From CAZJUP01 sp964549275 (lineage in GTDB: Bacteria; Fidelibacterota; Marinisomatia; Marinisomatales; TCS55), in NCBI GenBank assembly GCA_964549275.1, contig CAZJUP010000009.1, forward strand, positions 1 through 64,000: a DNA stretch of 64,000 bases, given 5' to 3'. The notes below the pieces were generated by a model that was not told where the DNA came from, searched no databases, and worked only from the letters and a program-made list of their open reading frames with translations. The position numbers were made by a program, and so were the translations under genes. Shown here piece after piece: positions 42,864 through 50,800 of this stretch (position 1 is the stretch's first letter; the number at the start of each line of letters is the position of its first letter).

Positions 42864-42892
42864 CTTTGCGGAAGTTTGAAACTTTCGCAAAG
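42864..42892 (-). repeat. 29-nt palindromic repeat, right flank of RAYT
   Basis: CTTTGCGGAAGTT and AACTTTCGCAAAG around TGA form the exact reverse complement of the left copy at 42238-42266. The two mark the ends of the RAYT unit. Confidence 0.85.
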
Positions 42893-42913
42893 TCTAACTA
42901 AACTTAAAAAACT

Positions 42914-43348
42914 ATGAAAAAACAATTCGATTATAAACCAGACCGTTATTACAACAGCAACCATCTTTGGTCTAAACAAGAACATGATGGGCGCATCACC
43001 ATAGGCATGGATGAATTGGGTTTGGATTCACTGGGCGAAATGGCTTATTTAACTCTACCCGCTATTGGCACCCCCGTAGAAATGGGGAAAGTCATGGGTT
43101 CCATGGAAGCGGCAAAAATGACAGGCGAACTTTTTGCACCAATTTCAGGAATTGTTATTGAAAAAAATGATGCTGTTTTGCAAAATCCGTTATTGGTCAA
43201 CGAAGACCCTTTTGAGAAGGGGTGGCTGATTAAAATTGAACCGACTAATTGGGCAGAAGAATCAGGTTCAATGATTTCTGGTGATGACCTTCCCGGGTGG
43301 ATGGAAGCTGAAATTGAACGATTTGAATCCCAAGGCATAACTGGGTGA
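42914..43348 (+). CDS. lbpA2: Second lipoate-binding protein (LbpA2)
   Basis: This 144-residue GcvH-like protein has a lipoyl Lys in GSMEAAKMTGELFAPISG (K68). It lacks the C-terminal CxxC of the first LbpA and is closer in shape to ordinary GcvH. Its stop overlaps the GTG start of the lipoate ligase gene, which strongly couples the two. It probably is the substrate, with LbpA, of that ligase. No glycine-cleavage genes are near, so an sHdr role is favoured. Confidence 0.85.
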   Translation: MKKQFDYKPDRYYNSNHLWSKQEHDGRITIGMDELGLDSLGEMAYLTLPAIGTPVEMGKVMGSMEAAKMTGELFAPISGIVIEKNDAVLQNPLLVNEDPFEKGWLIKIEPTNWAEESGSMISGDDLPGWMEAEIERFESQGITG

Positions 43349-44634
43349 ACACTTGGCGCTATATTGAAAATAACCATGTAACCGCGTCCGCTGGATTAGC
43401 GGCGGATGAAGTCCTTGCCAATCGTGCTGGCGCCGGCACATCCCAACCCACACTTCGGCTTTATACATACCAACCTTGTGCATTGGTAGGGCGATTCCAG
43501 ACAATGGAGAATGAATTGAATCTGGAATATTGCGCCCAAAATAAAATCCCTGTCAATCGGAGACCCACAGGCGGTGGTGCCATCATTATGGGAGAAAATC
43601 AATTAGGCGTAGCATTAGCGATACCGGGCAAATCAGATGAATCTTATGCCAGTGTTCGGGAACGAATGGCTCAATTTTCCCAAGGAATAATATCAGGATT
43701 GAACACGTTGGGAATCGATGTGAAATTTCGCCGTAAGAATGATTTAGAAGTCAATGGGCAAAAGATTGCTGGATTGGGATTACATAAAACAACCACGGGT
43801 GGATTGTTATTTCACGCATCATTATTAGTGGATTTAGATGTGCCTTATATGCTCAATGTTTTAAAAACACCTTTTGAAAAGATTTCAGATAAAGAAATTT
43901 CATCTGTAGCAGAAAGGACTACCACAATTAGGAGAGAATTAGAACTTTGCGGAAGTTCAAAACTTCCGCAAAGATTAACCATGAATGATGTAAGAAAAAC
44001 TATTTTAAATGGCTACAAAACAGCATTTAAGATTGAGATTCAATCAATGAATAATTCTAATGACCCCACTTTAATTCTCTCCTATGACAGGGGAGAAGAC
44101 AAAAAGGATTATACAAACCCTTCGATTTCCCCTGTAACAGGGGAAATACAAAGGGGTCAAAATAATATTGATTCCGAAAGTGATTGGTCAGGGTTTACCC
44201 ATGAAGAAATGGATGAAATCCGCCAATTAGAAAAAGATAAATACATGGATTCAGATTGGATATTTCAATCTACAGATGTGGCAGATGCCATTGGCAAATC
44301 TTCAATTAAAACGGAAGGTGGTCTCCTGGATATTCGCATAGTGCTTGCAGGAAAAATGATTAAATCTGCTTATATAGGTGGGGACTTCTTTACATCAGAG
44401 CATGCCATTGCTGATTTAGAGCAAAGTTTGCGCTGGCATTCGAGTCAGGATAAATCTTTACAAGAAACATTGTATCAAGTATATAATAGATGGTCAGATG
44501 ATTTGGCGAATTTGCCTATGGTATCTCTCATCAAAGGCTTGATGTCCGCCATTCAAAAAGCTGAACTCATGTCACGAAATAATTCATCAGACCCCTATGG
44601 TTGTTTTGTTACGCCGGGAAATGCCCATGCTTGA
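43345..44634 (+). CDS. lplA: Lipoate-protein ligase with two palindrome insertions
   Basis: This LplA-like protein is 429 residues, starting at GTG 43345, and attaches lipoate precursors to LbpA. The N-terminal catalytic domain has RRPTGGGAIIMGENQLGVAL, the adenylation loop region, and VNGQKIAGLGLHKTTTGGLLFHASLLV with the catalytic Lys. Two segments look inserted: ELCGSSKLPQR (residues about 201-211), encoded by a 29-nt hairpin at 43945-43973, and a 33-residue low-similarity stretch encoded by 44061-44159, which is also palindromic. Without them the length would approach the usual 350-380. Both insertions keep the frame. The C-terminal domain (DWSGFTHEEMDEIRQL onward) then resumes. Confidence 0.85.
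   Translation: MNTWRYIENNHVTASAGLAADEVLANRAGAGTSQPTLRLYTYQPCALVGRFQTMENELNLEYCAQNKIPVNRRPTGGGAIIMGENQLGVALAIPGKSDESYASVRERMAQFSQGIISGLNTLGIDVKFRRKNDLEVNGQKIAGLGLHKTTTGGLLFHASLLVDLDVPYMLNVLKTPFEKISDKEISSVAERTTTIRRELELCGSSKLPQRLTMNDVRKTILNGYKTAFKIEIQSMNNSNDPTLILSYDRGEDKKDYTNPSISPVTGEIQRGQNNIDSESDWSGFTHEEMDEIRQLEKDKYMDSDWIFQSTDVADAIGKSSIKTEGGLLDIRIVLAGKMIKSAYIGGDFFTSEHAIADLEQSLRWHSSQDKSLQETLYQVYNRWSDDLANLPMVSLIKGLMSAIQKAELMSRNNSSDPYGCFVTPGNAHA
43945..43973 (+). repeat. 29-nt palindrome inside the ligase gene
   Basis: CTTTGCGGAAGTT, loop CAA, AACTTCCGCAAAG: a perfect 13-bp stem. It is read in frame as LCGSSKLPQR within lplA. The sequence is a close member of the family that flanks the RAYT. Confidence 0.9.
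44061..44159 (+). repeat. 99-nt palindromic element in frame in lplA
   Basis: TGACCCC at the left end and GGGGTCA at the right end are inverted terminal repeats. Inside are two hairpins: TTCTC...GAGAA and the perfect ATTTCCCCTG-TAA-CAGGGGAAAT. The element is 99 bases, 33 codons, and encodes an Asn/Asp/Gly-rich stretch. The shape recalls in-frame palindromic elements of Rickettsia. Confidence 0.75.
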
Positions 44635-45589
44635 AACTAATGTTGAATCAATGAACATATCTTTGGGAAACCCTTTTGATATCCGGAAAGAAAATTTCCC
44701 TAATGAAATTACATTTTACGGTCCTGGGCTAAAACCACACACCACATCAGAATTTTCCGGTTCTATGAAAGAATTTGTATCCATCAGCGTTACGGGAAGT
44801 AAATGTGCCCTGAACTGTGAACATTGCAATACGAAAATGTTGGACAATATGTTGGATTTACCTTCCTTTGATAGCAGCCTGTTTGATATGGCAAAAGATT
44901 TAAAGAATAAAGGGGCAAAGGGAATTTTAGTTTCTGGTGGAAGCAATATTAGAAATCAAGTACCGCTGCTTCCACATATCGAAGATATGAAACGCATTCG
45001 CAGAGAATTGGGTATGGTGATTCGTGTTCATCCCGGTTTGCCTGACGAAGAAACCTGTGAAGCATTGGCAGAAGTGGATGTAGATGGTGTAATGTTGGAT
45101 ATTATTGGTGACCAGGAAACCATTTCAGATGTATACCATTTGGATGCAGAACCGTCCGATTATGAAGCGGTGTTAGAACGATTGCAAAGGCATAATATTC
45201 CTGCTATTCCCCATATTGTATTGGGACATTATTTTGGGAAAATGAATGGCGAGTGGGCCGCTTTGGATATGATTAAAAAATATCCACCAAAAATATTAGT
45301 GCTGGTGATTTTATTACCCCTAACGGGTACGGGGATGGAAGGCGTCATTCCACCATCCATGGAAGAAATTGGAGGTTTTTTTGAAACAGCAAGATTATCA
45401 TTGCCATCCACACCCATTTTGTTGGGATGCGCTCGTCCATTGGGGAACATAAAAATTGATATTGATAAATCCGCTATAAACGCCGGTTTGAATGGAATTG
45501 CATTTCCATCAGAAGGTATTGTGGGGTATGCACAGGAAAAAGGATTAGAACCATCATTTATTAATGCCTGCTGTGGCGTTACTTGGTAA
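44627..45589 (+). CDS. lipS1: Radical SAM lipoate-sulfur protein (LipS1-like)
   Basis: This 320-residue protein from ATG 44627 (GGGAA lies six bases before it; an earlier ATG at 44597 would extend it) carries the radical SAM motif CALNCEHCN (C60, C64, C67) and a GSNIRNQVPLLPH substrate-loop-like segment; the C-terminus ends in FINACCGVTW. Similar COG1856-like proteins occur beside lipoate ligases in sHdr clusters and, with a partner, insert sulfur into octanoyl on LbpA. Which of this gene and the next is LipS1 and which LipS2 is not settled by the sequence. It overlaps the ligase stop by eight bases. Confidence 0.8.
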   Translation: MLETNVESMNISLGNPFDIRKENFPNEITFYGPGLKPHTTSEFSGSMKEFVSISVTGSKCALNCEHCNTKMLDNMLDLPSFDSSLFDMAKDLKNKGAKGILVSGGSNIRNQVPLLPHIEDMKRIRRELGMVIRVHPGLPDEETCEALAEVDVDGVMLDIIGDQETISDVYHLDAEPSDYEAVLERLQRHNIPAIPHIVLGHYFGKMNGEWAALDMIKKYPPKILVLVILLPLTGTGMEGVIPPSMEEIGGFFETARLSLPSTPILLGCARPLGNIKIDIDKSAINAGLNGIAFPSEGIVGYAQEKGLEPSFINACCGVTW

Positions 45590-45599
45590 AGGAAGAAAA

Positions 45600-46700
45600 A
45601 TGAATGCTGAACAACCAAAATTATCATCACAAGGACAAGCTGAATTGCTAAATATTAGTCCGGATTATGTTCGGATTAGTATGGCGGCTGCCATTGAACT
45701 GGGACTTAAGCCCGGTCGAATTCATGGTTGCGGATGCGGGTGCATCAACCTGCTTCAAAATTATCCTGAAGGTTGTTTTGCCAATTGCAGTTATTGTGGA
45801 TTAGCGCGTGAGCGTCCCGGATTAGCAGAAGAAAATAGTTTTATTCGTGTGGACTGGCCTTTGTTCTCAACCGATTTAATAGCAGAAAAGATTGCAGAAA
45901 AAGAAGCGGAAAGTTCTGTGGGGCGTGTGTGTATTTCTCAAGTTCAAGACCATAGAGCAAATGATGATTTAATTGACATTACTCGTTGTGTACACTCTGT
46001 GGCCCCTGAAGTGCCATTGTCCGGATTAGTAAATGCTACCACAATGACTGTTCCATTTTTAGAGCAATTGAAAGAAGAAGGGATTGATATAATTGGTTAT
46101 GGATTAGACGCTGTTACGGAAGAATTATTCATCAAAACGCGGGGAAAAGAAGCAAGCGGTCCCCACGATTGGGATTACCATTGGGAAATGGTAAGAGCTG
46201 CACGAAAGATTTATGGCCCCATGAATGTAAATTGCCATTTGATTGTTGGGCTGGGCGAGACGGACATTGATTTAGTGAATATATTTTACAAATTGAAATC
46301 TGAAGAAATTGCAGGATATTTATTTTCGTTTAACCCTGAATCGGGCACTACCTTACAACATCAGACACGGCAACCTATAAAACGCCATCGTCGAGTGCAG
46401 CTGGCAAAATTCCTAATTGAAGAAAAAAATGTGGAACAGGATGTGTTTCAATTTGATAAAAATGGATTCATTGCTTCAATCGAATCAGAAGAAGAGTTGA
46501 TTCAAAATTCCATTGATGAAGGATTGCCTTTCATGACAAATGGATGCCCCGATAGAGAAGGCGTTATGGCGTGTAATCGCCCATATGGGTCTTATCGCCC
46601 AGGAGAAGAATTTCGGGATTATCCATTCAAACCTACTGGCGATGAACTGAATATTATTCGTGAACAAATGCAATTAAATGGGCAATTAAAGACAGGATAA
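45600..46700 (+). CDS. lipS2: Radical SAM lipoate-sulfur protein (LipS2-like)
   Basis: This 366-residue protein starts at ATG 45600 with AAAGGAAG before it. It has CGCGC at residues 44-48, then the radical SAM motif CFANCSYCG (C59, C63, C66), and a C-terminal Cys-containing segment MTNGCPDREGVMACNRPYGS. Biotin-synthase-like sequence (VCISQVQDHRAND) follows the motif. Paired with the preceding protein it fits the LipS1/LipS2 couple that replaces LipA in sHdr organisms. Downstream is a repeat-filled gap, then the second ligase. Confidence 0.8.
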   Translation: MNAEQPKLSSQGQAELLNISPDYVRISMAAAIELGLKPGRIHGCGCGCINLLQNYPEGCFANCSYCGLARERPGLAEENSFIRVDWPLFSTDLIAEKIAEKEAESSVGRVCISQVQDHRANDDLIDITRCVHSVAPEVPLSGLVNATTMTVPFLEQLKEEGIDIIGYGLDAVTEELFIKTRGKEASGPHDWDYHWEMVRAARKIYGPMNVNCHLIVGLGETDIDLVNIFYKLKSEEIAGYLFSFNPESGTTLQHQTRQPIKRHRRVQLAKFLIEEKNVEQDVFQFDKNGFIASIESEEELIQNSIDEGLPFMTNGCPDREGVMACNRPYGSYRPGEEFRDYPFKPTGDELNIIREQMQLNGQLKTG

Positions 46701-46802
46701 CAGGATGAACTTGATAAAAGAAATAAAAATCACGAAACAAAAAACGAAATATATAAAATGTTTTTACCATCCTGTAAATCCAGTTAATCCCGTCAGACCA
46801 AA
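46701..46802. repeat. ACAGGAT/ATCCTGT inverted repeat gap
   Basis: AACAGGATGAACTTGATAA at the left and ATCCTGTAAATCCAGTTAATCC at the right form an imperfect inverted repeat. It fills the space between lipS2 and the second ligase and represents a third repeat type in the window. No gene is visible here. Confidence 0.5.
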
Positions 46803-47762
46803 ATGAAATTTATTCGATTAATTCATATGGGACGGATTCCCGGATGGCAAACGCAAGCGGTGTATCATACCGTTGCGGAACTCATGACAGAAGATACGCC
46901 GGATACCATCATTATTTCCCAACCGTCGGATACGTATGTATGTTTGGGCTATCATCAGAAATTGGATGAAACATTTGACAAAGAAGTTTGTGATGAAAAA
47001 GAGATTCCCATTTTACGTAGGAAAGTTGGCGGTGGTGGAACCTATTTAGATTCAAATCAACTCTTTTATCAATGTGTATTTCACAAAAGTCGTGTGCCGG
47101 CAAACTCGGATAAAGTGTATGAAATGATGTTGTCACCGGTGGTGAATACATTGAAACATTTTTTTGATGTAAAAGCGGAGTTAGTGGGAAGTCATGAAGT
47201 AGAAATGAATGGTAAACGAGTGGCTGGCATCGGTGGCGGACAAATGGGGGAAGCAAGTATTGTCGTAGGAAATATTCTTTTTGACTTTGATTATGATACC
47301 ATGGCATCCGTATGGAGTGTTCCCAATGAATCTTTTCGTGATTTAGCAAAGGAAGCAATGAAGGATCATATCATTACACTGGATGATATTGGTTCCATGG
47401 TTAAGATGGATAAATTGGCAGATCAATTAATTGAAGAATATGAAACGTATTTAGGTCGGAAATTAAATCCTGGTGGCATGACCATTACTGAAATTGAGAG
47501 AGCGGGACAAGTGGGTGTTGTATTGCGGTCAGAATCATTTTTGAATTCTATGGACGAAGGGAATGGATCATCCAAACGGAAACTATTGAAAATTGCTCGG
47601 AATGTTTTTATTCATTATGACGATATAGATGTAGATGGTAAAAAGCTTGTGGGCAGTTTCCGTGTAGAAGATGGAAGAATTCATTCTGCAAAATTGGATA
47701 ATGGAAATGGTGAAATGGAAGTAGCATTAGTTGGAAAAGCATTTAAAGATTTAGTGAAATGA
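46803..47762 (+). CDS. Second lipoate-protein ligase-like protein
   Basis: This 319-residue BPL/LplA/LipB-fold protein has RRKVGGGGTYLDSNQLFYQCVF and VEMNGKRVAGIGGGQMGEASIVVGNILFDFD, matching the lipoate-binding loop and the catalytic Lys region. It is distinct from the 43345 ligase, without palindrome inserts, so the pair may act as a two-ligase set: one attaching octanoate, the other lipoate, or each serving one LbpA. The stop overlaps the start of the radical SAM gene by four bases (ATGA). Confidence 0.82.
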   Translation: MKFIRLIHMGRIPGWQTQAVYHTVAELMTEDTPDTIIISQPSDTYVCLGYHQKLDETFDKEVCDEKEIPILRRKVGGGGTYLDSNQLFYQCVFHKSRVPANSDKVYEMMLSPVVNTLKHFFDVKAELVGSHEVEMNGKRVAGIGGGQMGEASIVVGNILFDFDYDTMASVWSVPNESFRDLAKEAMKDHIITLDDIGSMVKMDKLADQLIEEYETYLGRKLNPGGMTITEIERAGQVGVVLRSESFLNSMDEGNGSSKRKLLKIARNVFIHYDDIDVDGKKLVGSFRVEDGRIHSAKLDNGNGEMEVALVGKAFKDLVK

Positions 47763-48883
47763 ATTCATTGAAATCATACTTGCAGGACCCATTTTTACAC
47801 CGATTGTATAAGGAAATTCGTAAAGCAGGACCTATAAAATCTATCTCACTGGATTTAACAGATGAATGCAATATCCAATGTGCGGGATGTTATTATTATT
47901 CTGAAGAAATGGATAAAGTAAAAACGCCTTCAGATGAAAACCAATTTGATTCATTTATTGAACAAGAATTGGCTCGGGGGACTAATTTTGTCACAATCGT
48001 TGGGGGAGAACCGACCTTACGATTGGATAGACTAAAAAAGATTTATGACAATTTCAAAATGAATGTTTCTACCAATGGTATCATTCCCATTCCAAAGAAC
48101 GGATTTGAACATATGCCCATTGGTGTATCTATTTGGGGGAATCATGAAACGGATTCACAGTTAAGGAGTAATGGAAAACGAGATATATTTTCCATTGCTT
48201 TAAACAATTATAAAAATGATTCTCGTGCATTTTGGTATTATACGGTTTCTGCCGGAAATGCCCATGAAATTGAAAATGTAGTGGACCAATGTGTAGCAAA
48301 TGGAAATCGTGTATTATTCAATTTCTATAGTGATATTACTCAATTGGGCGGCACCATGGACCATCGTCAAGGTTTTGAGAAAGTTCGAAATGAAATTGAC
48401 AAAGTGATTCAACGATATCCGAATTTTATTTATCTATCATCCTATTTGACCAATGTGATATCCATAGGTGAACTGTATGGACAAAAATGGGGTTATGATG
48501 TATGCACAACTGTGAGTACAAATCTGGCTGAAAATGAAGAACGAATGAAAAATGGAAACTCATACAGTCCCCATTTTCGAGCGTATAATTCAGATTTTAA
48601 AACAACCAGGCGATGCTGCACTGGCATTGAACGGTCGTGTGATTCTTGCTTGGATGTGTGGCAGCATTTTTCCTGGGTGATGTTGAATATGAAAAAGCAT
48701 TTGGGGTCAATACAGGAATTCACATATTGGCTAACAAGCATGTATCTATTCTATCTTATCAACAGATTGGTGGATTACGATAATGGGGTAAAACGCCTGC
48801 CTGAAATTCATAAGAGAACTGTAATGGAAAGAAACAGTCGAATAATCAAATTCAAGGGTAATAATTTTATGTATACTTCATAG
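47759..48883 (+). CDS. Third radical SAM protein, SPASM-like C-terminus
   Basis: This 374-residue protein has the motif CNIQCAGCY (C37, C41, C44), FVTIVGGEPTLRLDRL and VSTNGIIPIP, a standard radical SAM core. The C-terminus is Cys-rich (VCTTVSTN, then RRCCTGIERSCDSCLDVWQHF), which resembles an auxiliary-cluster domain like SPASM. It is translationally coupled to the second ligase and precedes the SOR-like gene. It is unlike LipS1/LipS2; I find no match among sHdr proteins I recall. It could modify LbpA or another carrier, but the substrate is unknown. Confidence 0.78.
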   Translation: MNSLKSYLQDPFLHRLYKEIRKAGPIKSISLDLTDECNIQCAGCYYYSEEMDKVKTPSDENQFDSFIEQELARGTNFVTIVGGEPTLRLDRLKKIYDNFKMNVSTNGIIPIPKNGFEHMPIGVSIWGNHETDSQLRSNGKRDIFSIALNNYKNDSRAFWYYTVSAGNAHEIENVVDQCVANGNRVLFNFYSDITQLGGTMDHRQGFEKVRNEIDKVIQRYPNFIYLSSYLTNVISIGELYGQKWGYDVCTTVSTNLAENEERMKNGNSYSPHFRAYNSDFKTTRRCCTGIERSCDSCLDVWQHFSWVMLNMKKHLGSIQEFTYWLTSMYLFYLINRLVDYDNGVKRLPEIHKRTVMERNSRIIKFKGNNFMYTS

Positions 48884-48929
48884 ATTTACTTTTGATGTAA
48901 ATGAATAAAATAATAAAAAGGGAAGAATC

Positions 48930-49376
48930 ATGGCTGAATTAATACCAGGATTTCCACACAATGGTGTTGTAACAATTAATTATGTAATGCTGCGACCAGA
49001 ATACACATTGGATGATTTAGAAATGCGAGTGGCAGAATTATGCGAAAATGTGAAAACATATCATTCTGATACAGGGTTTGTAGGTGGATTTGTGTGCTTG
49101 AACACGGGCCAAATTTCCAATGAAGGCAGTACTATTGGTAAAGCAGTGGATACTGAAGGGAAGAATAAAGAAGCACTCATTGTTACTTTTTGGCATACCA
49201 TGGAAGACCATGAAGCATCTCATCGAAGTGAAACATTTCAACCCTTATTTTTAAAAGTATTAGAACTGTGTGAAAATGGAAATAAGGAAATTGCATATGA
49301 TATGCTTTGGTCAGGAAAGGGATATTCAGAAGAAGAAGCTGAAGCTGCCAAAAAAGCTAAAGAAATGTATGGATAG
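48930..49376 (+). CDS. ABM-fold protein resembling sulfur oxygenase reductase catalytic domain
   Basis: This 148-residue alpha-beta barrel protein resembles one half of sulfur oxygenase reductase (SOR) as I recall it from Acidianus. SOR has C31 just before ...HPGFVGF; here C38 precedes DTGFVGGF. SOR has its iron ligands H86 and H90 in KDHEEMHR; here EDHEASHR has H94 and H98. The SOR TFWKDWKDH matches TFWHTMEDH. A third ligand (E114 in SOR) could be E115 or E120, in CENGNKEIAYDML. SOR has about 308 residues in two barrel repeats, so this is a single repeat. AGGGAAG before ATG supports the start. Function in sulfur oxidation is plausible, unproven. Confidence 0.72.
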   Translation: MAELIPGFPHNGVVTINYVMLRPEYTLDDLEMRVAELCENVKTYHSDTGFVGGFVCLNTGQISNEGSTIGKAVDTEGKNKEALIVTFWHTMEDHEASHRSETFQPLFLKVLELCENGNKEIAYDMLWSGKGYSEEEAEAAKKAKEMYG

Positions 49377-49411
49377 TTATTTTATTACTAACTAACAATA
49401 GGGGTTCAATT

Positions 49412-50407
49412 ATGAAACGAATAACAATTCTAACCGTTTTTATCCAGATTCTTTTAGCCGGTCCGGATATAGGTATTTTTGAAAAAATTCTGAATGCGTC
49501 CGGATCGTTTGAAGCGACCAAATCCGCTTTTGAATCTGCATTAAGTGAATCAGATTTCCAATTACATAACAAATATGATTTTAATATATCAAATGTTGGG
49601 GGGCAACGGTCACGGTTGTATATACTGACTTCTCCTTCATACATGAAAGCAGCTGAGAATGAAGCGCCTAATACAGTTTCAGCTCAAGTGTTACGTGTAG
49701 CGATTTATGAATATGATACTGGAAGAAAAACATTCATTAATATGGCAAACCCTGTAGCACATGCTATGGTATATTATGCAGATTCCAGAAAATATAATCG
49801 TTTAAAAGCAGCATCTGAATCAGTAGCTCGAGAAATTAGAAATGTTGTTTCAAAAGTTCCTGGTGAAGTTGTGTCAGAGCAAATGGAACCGATGCGAGAC
49901 GAAGAAGATTTGAATGAATTTAATGGTGATGGTCCTGCAAAAATGATGGCAATGTGGAAAAATTGGGAAGAAAGTCAGGATGACTTATTTAAAGAAAAAT
50001 CAATAGAAGCTGCCGTTACGAAAGTCGAGTCCATCATCAATGGTAGTAAAGACGCAGGGTTTGATGATTGCGAAGGATGGAGAATCATTTCCAAAATCGA
50101 ATTCAAGGATGCAGTGTATTTTGGTATCACCAATGAATATACAGAAAACAGAACTACAAGCATCAATTCAGATTTTCGAAGTCAAGGGAAATCGGATGAT
50201 GCACCTTTACCCGGTTATGACCACACTCCGGCGCATCCAATGGAAATTATAGTGTATAAAGATGGACGGAATGTAAAAGCAGTGCAATATGGACAAATGT
50301 GGAGAATGCAATTGTATTATTGGGATTCCGGTTATGCAGCTTTTGCGAAATACACCATGATTCCAGGTATTATATCGGGAAGTATCGAAGATCTATTTGA
50401 AGATTGA
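49412..50407 (+). CDS. Exported DUF302-like protein
   Basis: This 331-residue protein has a signal peptide (ITILTVFIQILLAGP), so it is periplasmic or outer-membrane associated. Residues 25-140 (SFEATKSAFESALSESDFQL, then QVLRVAIYEYDTGRKTFINMANPVA) resemble the DUF302 fold. The C-terminal half (EGWRIISKIEFKDAVYFGITNEYTEN) does not match anything I know. DUF302 proteins occur in sulfur-oxidising gene sets. It sits between the SOR-like protein and a small membrane protein, just before the sulfite dehydrogenase genes. Confidence 0.68.
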   Translation: MKRITILTVFIQILLAGPDIGIFEKILNASGSFEATKSAFESALSESDFQLHNKYDFNISNVGGQRSRLYILTSPSYMKAAENEAPNTVSAQVLRVAIYEYDTGRKTFINMANPVAHAMVYYADSRKYNRLKAASESVAREIRNVVSKVPGEVVSEQMEPMRDEEDLNEFNGDGPAKMMAMWKNWEESQDDLFKEKSIEAAVTKVESIINGSKDAGFDDCEGWRIISKIEFKDAVYFGITNEYTENRTTSINSDFRSQGKSDDAPLPGYDHTPAHPMEIIVYKDGRNVKAVQYGQMWRMQLYYWDSGYAAFAKYTMIPGIISGSIEDLFED

Positions 50408-50455
50408 ATACGACACAAAGAGCCCAGAGTCTTTAAAAAATAGAAGAGAGATCGT

Positions 50456-50800
50456 ATGGAAATGTTTTATACACCTGCAGCAGAGTGGTCAAAGTTTCTT
50501 TTTTATGTGGTCCTAACTTTAATGATCGGTTACGGATTATGGATAAAAAATAGAAAACAAAATTGGGCAAACTGGATTCATGCGGCAATATTCGTTCATT
50601 TTATTGTTGGTGCATTTTATTCTGGTATTCGTATGCTGACGACGGATGAAATTAATGATATGATTATTCGGAGAATATATGCCTGTGAAGCATGGTTTAA
50701 CTTTGCTTGTGCTGCATTTTATTTTTTAGCACTTTTTTATTTAATGACTAAGAATGAAAAAACACTCTGTGATACCTGTGGTACTAATAGTATAAAATGA
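50456..50800 (+). CDS. Small membrane protein before soeBC
   Basis: This 114-residue protein has three hydrophobic segments (FLFYVVLTLMIGYGLWI, WIHAAIFVHFIVGAFYSGI and FNFACAAFYFLALFYLM) and a Cys pair CDTCG at the C-terminus. Its ATGA overlaps the soeBC start, so it is coupled to that gene. I do not recognise it; a membrane anchor or electron carrier partner of the dehydrogenase is plausible. Confidence 0.6.
   Translation: MEMFYTPAAEWSKFLFYVVLTLMIGYGLWIKNRKQNWANWIHAAIFVHFIVGAFYSGIRMLTTDEINDMIIRRIYACEAWFNFACAAFYFLALFYLMTKNEKTLCDTCGTNSIK

Noticed and set aside
42238..42892. CRISPR array from repeated 29-nt units
   Set aside because: The copies are dispersed, lie in both orientations and have no regular spacers; they are palindromic mobile repeats.
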